Below, piece by piece: positions 1 through 8,932 of a stretch of 64,000 nucleotides of DNA; the stretch's first letter is position 1; the number at the start of each line of letters is the position of its first letter. The notes beneath the pieces are model-generated. The model did not search any database, had not been told where the DNA came from, and saw only the letters and a list, made by a program, of their open reading frames with translations. A program made the translations under genes and the position numbers. The DNA is from Pratylenchus scribneri (lineage: Eukaryota > Nematoda > Chromadorea > Rhabditida > Pratylenchidae). The stretch covers positions 868,001 to 932,000 of the forward strand of contig JAQSEB010000173.1 of assembly GCA_030063045.1 (NCBI GenBank), read 5' to 3'.

Positions 1-2884
1 AATGTGTAAAAATAAAAATGAATATAAAAATTTTAAAATGAATTATAATATTTAGATTAATTGATTTCCTTTTTAATTGAATTTTACCAATGAAAATTTA
101 AAATAAATATAATAATTTTGATTAAGTTTTCCATTTTATTTAAAAAAGATTTGATATAAAAAATTTAAATTATTTTTATTTTTTTTAATTTTTAACAATG
201 TGCCCAGCCAAATTTGATCGTTTACCGATTCTCTGACGCAACTTTCACATATAGCGCATATAACTAAATATTTTCGTCAATTAATTAAATATGAAAATAT
301 ATCTCAAATAAATTTTCCAATAAGAATTAAATAATAAAATGAGTAATATATAATTTTTGTCTAACAAGTATATTTAAAAATAAAAAATTTAAATAATTTA
401 ATTTAAAAGATTGGTCATTTCAAAAAGTTTTAGTTAATTAATTAAATTGATCTGATTTATTTTAAACGATTTTGTTTAATTATTGTAATAAATATTATTT
501 ATTTTTTTTTACAAATTACATCTATTTATAAAATTTAAAAATATTTTCCTTCTCCCCCTTCACATTTATAATATTTAAAATTTATTATCAACAATTTTAA
601 ATTTTTCCTAATTTTTACTTATTTTTTTTAAAGATTTTGAGAATTTTCTGTATTTTTAGCATCAAGGAGAGGTGTCTACATAGCCCTCGTAATATTTTAA
701 ATTAACAATATTAATAAAATTTAATTGAGATATCCATGTTATAAAGATATCAAAAATAAATTTTAAAAGCTAATTATCATAAATCTACTGAATATATTGT
801 TTAGGAAGATCCATTTTCTCCGGTGGTTGTAAATAATGTAATAAATTCTTAAAGTAAAAATTAACAAATTTCTAAAAATTTTATTCAAAATAAATATAAT
901 AATTAATCGGAAATTATTTAAAAAATTAAAATAATTTACAACATAACAACGATTAAATTAAATAATGAAGATAACTACAAAAGTTGATGAACGAAAGGCA
1001 GTTAGTTAAAAATAAATTTATATCAATATTAAGAGAAATAAATATTCCTTTATTTAAAGATTTTACAATCAAATAAAAAATTTTTAAAATTATTAAAATA
1101 AATATATTAAAAAAATAATTTGATAAAATTATAATTAAAAAATATCCACTATGATATGTAATTTATTCCTATTTAATTAACAAAACTTCTAGAAAAAAAA
1201 AATAAATATAATATAAATTATTAATGTGCTCTCAAAGGGAATGAATGAATTTTATTTTAAGTAAATATACTAATAATTTTATATAGTAAAGAATATTTTT
1301 TTAAATAAATTAATTAAATTTAAAAAAGAAGTTTATTTGAAAAGATTGAATAAAAAATTTTTCTAGAAAAATTAAAATAAATTTAATTACAATTTTTAAT
1401 ATGTATTGACTTTTAGATGAATTTAAATTAAATATAATAGAAGATTTTAAATTAAATAATAATAAGTATATCGAATTTTTTAACATTTTATTTTATTGTA
1501 ATTTTTAGATCATCATTATTCAACAATTGATAATCTTCAAATTAGAAAAATAATAAATAGAAATAATTTACCTAATTATAAAATAAGAATTAATTAATAT
1601 GAGGAATAGAATAATAAATTTATATCAGAATAAAATCAAAATTATTGATATACATTTATGAATAATTATTATAATTACTTATTTGTCTAAAATTTAATAT
1701 TATAATTAACTATTGAAAAAATGGACAACCAAAAAATTTACCTTATTGAAAAAAATATTCAGCGTTTTTCTATCATGAAAAATTTCGATAGAAAAAGAAA
1801 ATAAACTAATTTATCAAATTTGAAAAATCATCAAATTTAAATTAAAATGTATATAAATATATATGAAATTTTTTTGGAATTTCATATGATAAATAAGAAG
1901 AATATATTAAATTATTTAAATTAAAAAATATTTAAAATTAAAAAAAAATGAATTTTTTTGACATTTCAAAATTTATATTTATTCCCTGCAAATGACATTA
2001 AATTTAAAAATATACATTTCATTTACTAGAAATCTATTTCATAATGAGATTAATAACTAAATGATATGATATGTGATAAAAAAAATGTATATAAATTGAG
2101 AAAGAATGACATAAAAATCTTTATATTTATATAAAAGGAAAAGGAGGCAATGATTATTATTTATATTAATGAGTTTTACCTTATTAAAATAAGTAAATAT
2201 TTTTGGTTTTCTTTTTAAATTTTAATATTAAGAAAAAAATAAAACTATATTTTATTCTTTTTAATGATTGAAAGATAATAAAATGTTTATTGATTTATTT
2301 AATATTTTTTTAAAGTGATAAAAAAAATATTTATTGCATTTTATATTTACAGCATATAATAAAATTTTCAAAATGAAAAAAAATATTATATTTACAAAAA
2401 AGAAAATTGCCAATTTTAATAAATTACAAATTTAATTATATTGTGAAATTATAAAATATATAATCTACATATATTAATCAAAAAGAAATTACAAGTTAAA
2501 TTTAAAAATAATTACCTAATTTTTGGAATGTGGGACCCGAAAGGGACCTACTTAAAATGATATAATAAATTATTTTCATATTGATAACTAGAAAATATTT
2601 AAAAAAACTTTTCATAAATTTTTTGTCATAATATGTTATATCCTTGTCATAGATTTCTACAATATCAAAATTAATAATAATAAAAATTATCAATAAAACA
2701 TTTCTCCCATTAAATATATAAAATATCAGGAATTATTTTTAAAATTTTTTTAAAAAAATTCAAATAATAAATAAAAATAATTTTAAAATATTAATCTCTT
2801 TTTGTTTAACCTAAATAATCAAAAGTGAAAAATTTTTTAATGAAAAATAACCTATATTGAGAAAAATTTGGACCAAATTTCGCT
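1..2884. other. AT-rich intergenic DNA
   Basis: Very AT-rich sequence with many stops in all frames. Small patches of higher GC occur near 196-250, 660-690 and 2519-2560 but carry no recognisable gene, repeat or RNA. The longest open stretch (2502-2693, minus strand) is low-complexity Ile/Tyr/Lys-rich sequence and looks like a chance frame. Confidence 0.7.
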
Positions 2885-3022
2885 ATGAATTATAGGCACC
2901 ATCATCCAACACTTCGAATAAATGAATCGAATTCAATTTGGCTGCATTCATTGAGTGTGGATATAAGTTACACAGACATCGATGAAATAAAATATATATA
3001 TGGAATTAATAAAATATTATAA
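2885..3022 (+). CDS. possible small ORF or exon, unknown
   Basis: A 45-codon ATG-started frame lies in a patch of better GC content between AT-rich flanks. The predicted peptide starts MNYRHHHPTLRINESNS and has a mixed composition (His, Arg, Asp, Trp, Ser), unlike the Lys/Ile/Asn-rich chance frames around it. The frame stays open 8 codons upstream of the ATG. No domain is recognised and no partner exon was found. It could be an exon of an unseen gene, a relic, or chance. Confidence 0.2.
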   Translation: MNYRHHHPTLRINESNSIWLHSLSVDISYTDIDEIKYIYGINKIL

Positions 3023-3320
3023 AAAATTAAATTATATAAAATCTTTTTTTAAAAAATAAATAAAAAAATTTTCGGATAAATTTAAAAATTAATTGAGGAA
3101 GTAAATTTTTAAAAAAATGATTAAAATTAATTTTGTGAGCAAATAAATCATTTAAAATAATTTTTAAACCATATTAAATATAAAAAAAAAGTTTGTTAAT
3201 AAGGTAAAATTTTTAATATTAAAAAAATTATTTTTAATAAAAAAAAACAAATAAATTTAAAATATACAAATTATTTTAAAAATAAAATAACAATAAATAA
3301 ATGGAATATTATAAGGTTAA

Positions 3321-3566
3321 CCGAATTTTGCGGCCCAGAAATTTGCGGCCCCGAAATTTGCGGCCCCGAAATTTGCGGCTCTTACTAAAAACGAATTTTG
3401 CGGCCCGAAATTTGCGGCCCCGAAACTTGCGTCCCCGAATTTTGCGGCCCCTACCAAAAACGAAAATTGCGGCCCCGAAAATTGCGGTTCGAAGTTTGCG
3501 GTCCCGAATTTTGCGGCCCTTATCAAAAACGAAATTTGCGACCCGAAATTTGCGGCTTTACCAAAA
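3321..3566. repeat. GGCCCC-type 15-bp satellite array
   Basis: Tandem array of a 15-bp unit close to GGCCCCGAAATTTGC. It has a higher-order structure: blocks of about four units are separated by a short CTACCAAAAACG-like spacer, seen near 3380, 3450, 3518 and 3556, so the larger period is about 68-70 bp. It stands out sharply from AT-rich flanks. Both strands are open across it (3301-3579 plus, 3317-3658 minus) because the unit is a multiple of three and lacks stops; I do not call these genes. The unit is related to the arrays at 32.85 and 33.43 kb. Confidence 0.85.
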
Positions 3567-4110
3567 AATTGTAAAATAAAAAAGTCAATAAATAATAAAA
3601 TAATAAAAAAAGTTGAATACAAACAATTTATCCAATTTATCCTCCAAATCAAATTCACTTCTCATTATAATTATTTGTGTCCTAAAGAGGACATTTTGAA
3701 TTACCTATCAATAGTCTACGATGAATTCGATGGCGAACATAATTCGAAGTGGTGAAAAATCGAAGTGAACATCAAAGGGAAAGGGCGGTAGAGCCAAAAA
3801 CGGCCAGAGGGAAAATGAGATGGATAAGGAGCAAAAAAAGCGAATGTGGATGGAAAGAAAAATAATTATTGGAGAATTAGGGCCAATTTGCCCAAAATTG
3901 ATAAGAGCTTAAAATGGACGAGGGAAATTGGGAAAAGTAAATTTATTATAAAATGAGGGTATTGAACAAAATAAAATAACTCAATTTATTAATTTCAATC
4001 CAAATTATATCTAATTTTCTCATTTTCACTCTTCGATACCAAAAAATTGACAAAAATCAACAATTTAACATTATTTTTCAACAAGTTAATAATGTTACAA
4101 ATTTGGTGAA
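3567..4110. other. intergenic DNA, moderately GC-enriched
   Basis: Purine-rich sequence with some G-rich tracts at 3730-3960. No open frame of note, RNA or repeat seen. It lies downstream of the minus-strand secreted-protein gene and may contain its 3' UTR. Confidence 0.5.
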
Positions 4111-4410
4111 TTAATTACTAACATGCATACAATCAATAATGTCACTTTTAACGGCATGGATAAACAGTTTTGTCAAGGACTTTTCTTCATCAAATTTTTC
4201 TATCTTCTTTTCATCTCCCTTTTTATCCAAAAAGCAGATTCTTTCGAGATTTTTCCTTCCAAGCATTGATCCTACTTTCCCGAAAATGTAATTTGCGTTC
4301 CATTCATCTTTCTCCACCAAAAAGTCATCGTCCCCCACATTCAATGTCACCGGAAAAAAATCGATAATGGCGCATCTATTTTTTTGTAAATTGCACCTTG
4401 GAAATTTATG
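4111..4410 (-). pseudogene. in-frame continuation of the secreted-protein gene after a stop
   Basis: After the TAA at 4411-4413 the same reading frame runs on for 99 codons to a TAA at 4111. The composition is coding-like: acidic stretches such as NVGDDDFLVEKDEWNANYIF, then a Lys/Glu-rich part, with cysteines near both ends. The last 79 codons have only a GTG at their upstream edge, so this is not an independent gene with its own ATG. I looked for introns that would remove the stop: GT donors at the stop paired with AGs at about 28 or 49 bases give out-of-frame products. The simplest reading is a premature stop splitting a protein of about 175 aa. A sequencing error or readthrough is also possible. 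Confidence 0.35.
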
Positions 4411-4638
4411 TTACAATTTTTTACCATTTTCTTTAAGTGCATTAGCAATAGCACTTATTAATTGATCACCTATTTCGCCCAATATCAATCCAAGCATCGT
4501 GTAGACTCCATTTTTTTGGGTCTGGGATAAATTGTTCCAGCGCATTTTAGTACTTCGCAATGCTCCTCCCATATGCAATCGTGCATTGACAATTGGGAAT
4601 ATAAGAGTTAAAAGGAAAAAGAAAGATATTTTGTTCAT
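4411..4638 (-). CDS. small putative secreted protein (75 aa)
   Basis: ATG-started frame encoding a typical signal peptide: Met-Asn-Lys followed by a Phe/Leu/Ile core and a probable cleavage after Val-Asn-Ala near residue 19. A short mature region follows (about 56 residues, no cysteines) with an amphipathic C-terminal half containing GLILGEIGDQLISAIANAL. It ends at a TAA at 4411-4413. The same frame then stays open for about another 100 codons (4410-4111), so the 75-aa product may be a truncated form of a longer secreted protein. No family is recognised. In a plant-parasitic nematode, small secreted proteins include effectors, but nothing here shows that role. Confidence 0.45.
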   Translation of the reverse strand: MNKISFFFLLTLIFPIVNARLHMGGALRSTKMRWNNLSQTQKNGVYTMLGLILGEIGDQLISAIANALKENGKKL

Positions 4639-4825
4639 TTATTTTAATAGATTGGGATAAAAGAAAATTTTTTCTCGAATTTAGAATGAAAGAATTTCCT
4701 ATATTTTACTTCTTTTATAATTATATTAATTCTTTGCAAGGTCGTTCTTCTAGAATATATTACAATTTTGTTCCCTTCGTAAGACTTTATGGGGATGCTG
4801 GTCTGGTGATTTTGGTGTTCTTTTA
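4639..4825. other. spacer, nothing recognised
   Basis: Upstream region of the minus-strand secreted-protein gene, with no clear promoter motif distinguishable from the AT-rich background. Confidence 0.4.
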
Positions 4826-4928
4826 GTTTGGTGACAGCCTCCGGCAGTCGACCCTCAACCCAAGGCCTTTCAATGAAGTCACAAAAAATAATGAAATGGG
4901 CGTCGGCTGGTGGCGGCTGTCACCAACC
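4826..4928. mobile_element. ~100-bp inverted-repeat (MITE-like) element
   Basis: The left arm TTTGGTGACAGCCTCC (4827-4842) is matched by an inverted right arm ending GGCTGTCACCAAC (about 4915-4927). The match extends imperfectly for about 24 bases on each side, with CGAC/GTCG cores. This gives a short fold-back element. I could not find a convincing target-site duplication. The arm start TTTGGTGA recurs inverted at 11312-11331, so it could also be one terminus of a larger element. Confidence 0.5.
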
Positions 4929-5289
4929 AAAAAATTTCAATAGTGTAAATAGAAAATTCGTGAATAGATATTTAAAATATATTGTACAAGTATAAATGTA
5001 GAATGGAATAAATAATAAAACAATAATTTTAAAAACATTCTTCTTTGAACGATAATAATTTTTCAGTATTATTTACTATAAAAATGTAGAAAATGAGAGA
5101 AATTAAAATTTTATACTAAAAATTTTGGCTAATTTTTTACTGCCATATTAAAATAGCTATAAATAAGTGTTATTTATTAACTATATTGTAACTTTTCAGT
5201 CATACTAGAATACTATAAATGTATTTGGTATTGGCCAACTTTCTCTTTAAATTTCCATTAATTCATTTAGGAATAAAAGCTTGCATCGA

Positions 5290-5503
5290 TTTTTTTCTTG
5301 GGCCACTCAAAAATTCTCGTGCCAGTCTCCATTAGTTACTTCTTTGGGCCAACAAGTCTCGTGCCAGCCTCCATTAGTTACTTCTTTGGGACAACAATTC
5401 TCGTGCCAGTCTCCATCAGTTATTTTTTTGGGCCAACAATTCTCGTGCCAGTCTCCATTAGTTATTTCTTTGGGCCAACAATTCTCGTGCCAGTCTCCAT
5501 TAA
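5290..5503. repeat. 42-bp tandem repeat upstream of the transposase
   Basis: Five copies of a 42-bp unit, with key segments TTTGGGCCAACAATTCTCG and GCCAGTCTCCATTAGTTA, differing at a few positions. The period is a multiple of three, so two plus-strand frames are open through it (5281-5532 and 5298-5519). The predicted products are repetitive, so I treat it as a non-coding minisatellite. It ends about 40 bp before the transposase ATG, where a subterminal repeat of a MULE could lie. Confidence 0.85.
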
Positions 5504-5544
5504 TTTTTATATTTTATGAAGAAAATGATTAAAATATTAAAGAT

Positions 5545-7828
5545 ATGAATATTTTTATTATTTTATTTGTCTGTTTACAATTATGCTGTATCGCCCAACC
5601 CCCTGTTCCCCAATTACCTGCCGATTCCCGTACTACTAAAAATAAAGAACTTTTTTTATTCAATGGCTATGAAATGAGAAAAAAAAACCTAATTAGCGAA
5701 GGGGCCACCCAAGTTTGGGTGTGTGTCCAGGTTATAATTATTTTGAAATAAATAATTTTTTTTTATAATATATCAGAAAAATTGTCCCGGCAGAGCGCAT
5801 AGTCCGGTCGGCACAACGAATTTAATAGAAACAACTGCGCACAATCACTTACCTAACGTTGATAGGAATACAGTACGAAGATTCTATTTTTTAAATAAAA
5901 TGATTTGTCTTAAGGCAAGACAAAGAATGGAACAATTAAAGGACCGCGCTCGCGAGAATCCGGATGCCAACCCGAGACAATTGATTGGGGAAGCTCGGGC
6001 AAATCTAAATGATCAGGCATTGCTTTCTCTCCCTTCCTATTCAACTGCCCAACGCAAAGTTGAATTGCAACGTTTGGTTCCCGGGGCTCGCGCAGTTGAT
6101 GTTCAACAACTCTATGAAATTGAAATAGCTGGCGAATTTGCTGTTGACAAAGCTGGAATGCGCTTCCTCTTATATGACTCAAGAATTACTGAGCCCGATG
6201 AACCTATTTTTTTTATTTTTTCGGTACTTTTCTATTATGCGACCATACAAACAAAAATTATTAAATTGAGTCCTATGGGTAATTTAGGAGGCTGATTGCT
6301 TCTTATAAATCATTTTTTATATTATTGAATTTATCCTTTGTTTTATTGGCATTCTCTTGGTAGATATAAATTAGAAAAACTTACCAAAATGGCAATATAG
6401 TATGAAAAAAATAGCAAAATCATATCAACAGTTAGCAAAAATGAACCGTTGGAACCGATTTTAATAATTTTTAGCTGGTGGTCTCATAATGGGAAAATAC
6501 CATTTTTGACTGACAATGGATTGGATAGAATGCGCCATTATAGGCATTGGGCAGGTGACGGGACGTTCAAAGGTAATGTTTGGATGAACAAAAACACACA
6601 AAATGTTTGGATGAACAAAAACACACAAAATGTTTGGATGAACAAAAACACACAAAATGTTTGGATGAACAAAAACACACAAAATGTTTGGATGAACAAA
6701 AACACACAAAATGTTTGGATGAACAAAAACACACAAAATGTTTGGATGAACAAAAACACACAAAATGTTTGGATCAACAAAAACACACAAAATGTTTGGA
6801 TGAACAAAAACACACAAAATGTTTGGATGAACAAAAACACACAAAATGTTTGGATGAACAAAAACACAAAATGTTTAGATGAACAAAAACACACAAAATG
6901 TTTGGATGAACAAAAACACAAAATGTTTGAATGAACAAAAACACACAAAATGTTTTAAAATGTATTATTATTTTGCAATAATTTTAGTTACACCAACTAA
7001 TTTTTTACAAATGTATTCCATCAACGTTTTGATTGACAAATCGTCTGTTCCGTCCGCATTCATACTTATGGCGAATCGCCAAATGGCCACATACAACAGG
7101 GCTTTTACAGTCCTACGGGACCGTTTACAGCCGATCCTGCCATTATCATTTTTATGTGACTTTGAAACAGGTCATGTTTTATTTTTGAATTCGAATATTC
7201 CATATTGCCAATATGATTAGCAAAAAATGATAAAATTAATATTATGTTATTGGATTATATTTATTGTAGATGTTATATTACAAATTTGTTTTAAAGAATT
7301 TTGTAAAATTCTTTTAAAATTTTACTCTATTTAATTAATTAAAAGGTGCGAAAGGAGCATTCCTCCAAGTATTTGGTGCTGATATCCCCATCCGCCATTG
7401 CTTATTCCACCTCGGCCAAGCCGTTAACCGTCAGGTTCGGCAGCGTGGCCTTGCAGTTGCCTATGGTGGCAACCCAGATCTTAAAAAATCGATCAGATCA
7501 TTAGTTTCATTGGCATTTCTTCCTTTGAATGAAGTAGAACAAGGATATAACCTCTTGCGAAATGACATGCTGCAAATTGCACAACCAATTTTTGATTATT
7601 TTCGGGAGTTTGCATTTGATTTTTAGATAAAAAAATAAACAATTGTTTAGCACATATATTTATCGCATAGTGAATGGTGAACAAAGGAATGCATTGTTCG
7701 TGCCGGCCCATTGGAATATGCATCACGCTGCGCTTGAGGGCCTACAGCGCACTAATAATGCGATGGAGGGATGGCATTCAATCTTCAAACGCAGATTCAC
7801 TTCCATGCACCCAGCCTTTTCCAAGTAG
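5545..7828 (+). CDS. FLYWCH zinc-finger MULE transposase, 7 exons, C-terminally short
   Basis: Model exons: 5545-5730, 5777-5872, 5915-6278, 6432-6572, 6988-7170, 7346-7607 and 7651-7828. All have GT-AG introns and matching phases (469 aa). The start of the protein is signal-peptide-like. A FLYWCH finger follows: FLFNGY (37-42), then Cys60, Cys65, His84 and His86. The MULE transposase core follows: FLLYDS, GDGTFK (Asp258), DFETG (Asp320), CLFHLGQ (342-348) and TNNAMEGWH (Glu450). The DDE assignment comes from family position and all three residues are present. The transposase would cut and paste Mutator-like elements in the nucleus. The protein stops soon after EGWH, whereas relatives usually continue, so the end is truncated or a last exon is missing. 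A GT at 7825-7826 could be a further donor. Exons 3 and 4 are the least certain. The gene ends 30 bp from the opposing chimeric gene. Confidence 0.85.
6577..6957. repeat. 27-bp minisatellite filling a transposase intron
   Basis: About 14 head-to-tail copies of a 27-bp unit; one frame reads NVWMNKNTQ repeatedly. One copy carries a substitution (Ile for Met), and the last few are 2-3 bases shorter, which shifts frame. It occupies nearly all of the 415-bp intron 6573-6987 between the exon ending GDGTFK and the next core exon. Several frames on both strands stay open through it; these are repeat artefacts. Confidence 0.9.
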
Positions 7829-7858
7829 ATTTGCAAAAGAATAAAATAGAAAAATTAA

Positions 7859-8932
7859 TTATAATTTACAATTTGTGTAAGGAAATAAAGTCAGATTTTT
7901 CAGAATGCAATTTGTGGCCACTGCTCTTTTCTTTCCTATTGACCAATAGGATAGCTCATAGGCTAATTTTTTCCCCGTGGTCATTGTCCCTTCTGGGTCT
8001 CCAAAGAGAAATCCTTCTCTACATTTATGTCGTTTTGCCATTTCTTCACAGTCTTCCTTTGAGACTGACAAAATTTCCTGATTAAATATTTCAAAGGGAT
8101 CATTGAACCAGTTCTTCCAATATGTCATTTCATGTCGAATGATAGAACATTCGAATCCGGAAAAGGTATAGTCGATTTGGTTAGGCTTATACAAAGTAAG
8201 GCTAAAGTTAGTGGGTTCATGGTCAAACAATTGTCCGAAATTTAGGCAACTATTATGATTGTGCGAAATTTTCACAAATTTGGATTCACTATTAAAGTGA
8301 CACACCATTGGTTGGCTACCCATGATTAATGAGCAACAAAGGCTCAGTGAATATAATAACAAAATTGAGCTCACGTGCAAAGACGAATTAGTCCAAATTC
8401 TTCTTTTGTACATACCCTTTGTCCTTTTAAATTTTGCTTGTTTCTTACCCTTTCGCGGAGGCAATAATCCGGCATCAATCCATTCTTCTTCATCGCTCAA
8501 TGTCAAGGGTTTGCTGTACTCCATTGGTGAGGTTGTTCGAGCGGGTTGTATTGATCGATTTTCGTTCATCGCAAAGGATGAAGTCGCTTCCATTCTTGAC
8601 TCAAAGGTCGAGGTAGACGATGTTGTTATCATCTCAAAGGATGATGAAGAACCTTTGCCATTTGATGGTGCCTCTGGCTCAAAGGCCATTGGGTGAATTT
8701 TGTCATGGACTGGGACCAACAGCTGTGCCTTTCCTTTCATTTTTCTAATATATTCTGCGTTGTCCATCCCAATTACTCCTAAAGCCTTTCCCAATTCCGT
8801 CCAATTGCATTCCTGGATGTGGTCAATGGTCGCGTTCACATGCGTTAAGAATTTCTGCCAACACTCAGGACGATGCAGCTTGCTGCATTTCCCTCTCGCT
8901 TGAATGGTGTTACTATTAGTACGGTCATGTTT
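7859..8932 (-). CDS. Env-like membrane glycoprotein fragment joined to the NADAR-NTase frame
   Basis: The frame is open from 8932 to a TAA at 7859. It has no ATG near its start (the first usable codon in the track region is GTG at 8839), so it depends on the upstream frame. The first ~150 codons look like linker: Ser/Thr-rich, then acidic (LSDEEEW), then strongly basic. A ~20-residue hydrophobic segment (8380-8318) resembles an internal signal or anchor. Beyond it lies an ectodomain-like part with seven spaced cysteines and two N-glycosylation sequons. The spacing and the basic-hydrophobic-ectodomain layout recall envelope proteins carried by BEL/Pao-type retroelements and chuvirus-like endogenous copies. 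This is pattern recognition only. It is truncated: no fusion domain or C-terminal anchor remains before the MULE gene. Confidence 0.4.
   Translation of the reverse strand, partial: KHDRTNSNTIQARGKCSKLHRPECWQKFLTHVNATIDHIQECNWTELGKALGVIGMDNAEYIRKMKGKAQLLVPVHDKIHPMAFEPEAPSNGKGSSSSFEMITTSSTSTFESRMEATSSFAMNENRSIQPARTTSPMEYSKPLTLSDEEEWIDAGLLPPRKGKKQAKFKRTKGMYKRRIWTNSSLHVSSILLLYSLSLCCSLIMGSQPMVCHFNSESKFVKISHNHNSCLNFGQLFDHEPTNFSLTLYKPNQIDYTFSGFECSIIRHEMTYWKNWFNDPFEIFNQEILSVSKEDCEEMAKRHKCREGFLFGDPEGTMTTGKKLAYELSYWSIGKKRAVATNCILKNLTLFPYTNCKL

Noticed and set aside
2502..2693. Minus-strand 63-codon frame
   Set aside because: Ile/Tyr/Lys low-complexity composition expected by chance.
4170..4367. Plus-strand 65-codon frame
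   Set aside because: Antisense to the secreted-protein frame, with Ser/Phe/Pro-rich shadow composition.
5910..6182. Minus-strand 90-codon frame opposite transposase exon 3
   Set aside because: The plus strand encodes the conserved MULE region here.
6461..6948. Several open frames on both strands across the 27-bp repeat
   Set aside because: The period is a multiple of three and the unit lacks stops, so most frames are open; products are pure repeat.
6577..6957. CRISPR-like direct repeats
   Set aside because: Copies are directly adjacent with no spacers, inside a eukaryotic intron; it is a minisatellite.
7493..7726. Minus-strand 77-codon frame
   Set aside because: Shadow of transposase exons 6 and 7.
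8322..8696. Plus-strand 124-codon frame opposite the Env-like region
   Set aside because: Shadow of the minus-strand gene, which carries recognisable structure; the same applies to plus frames at 8700-10302 and 10512-10849.
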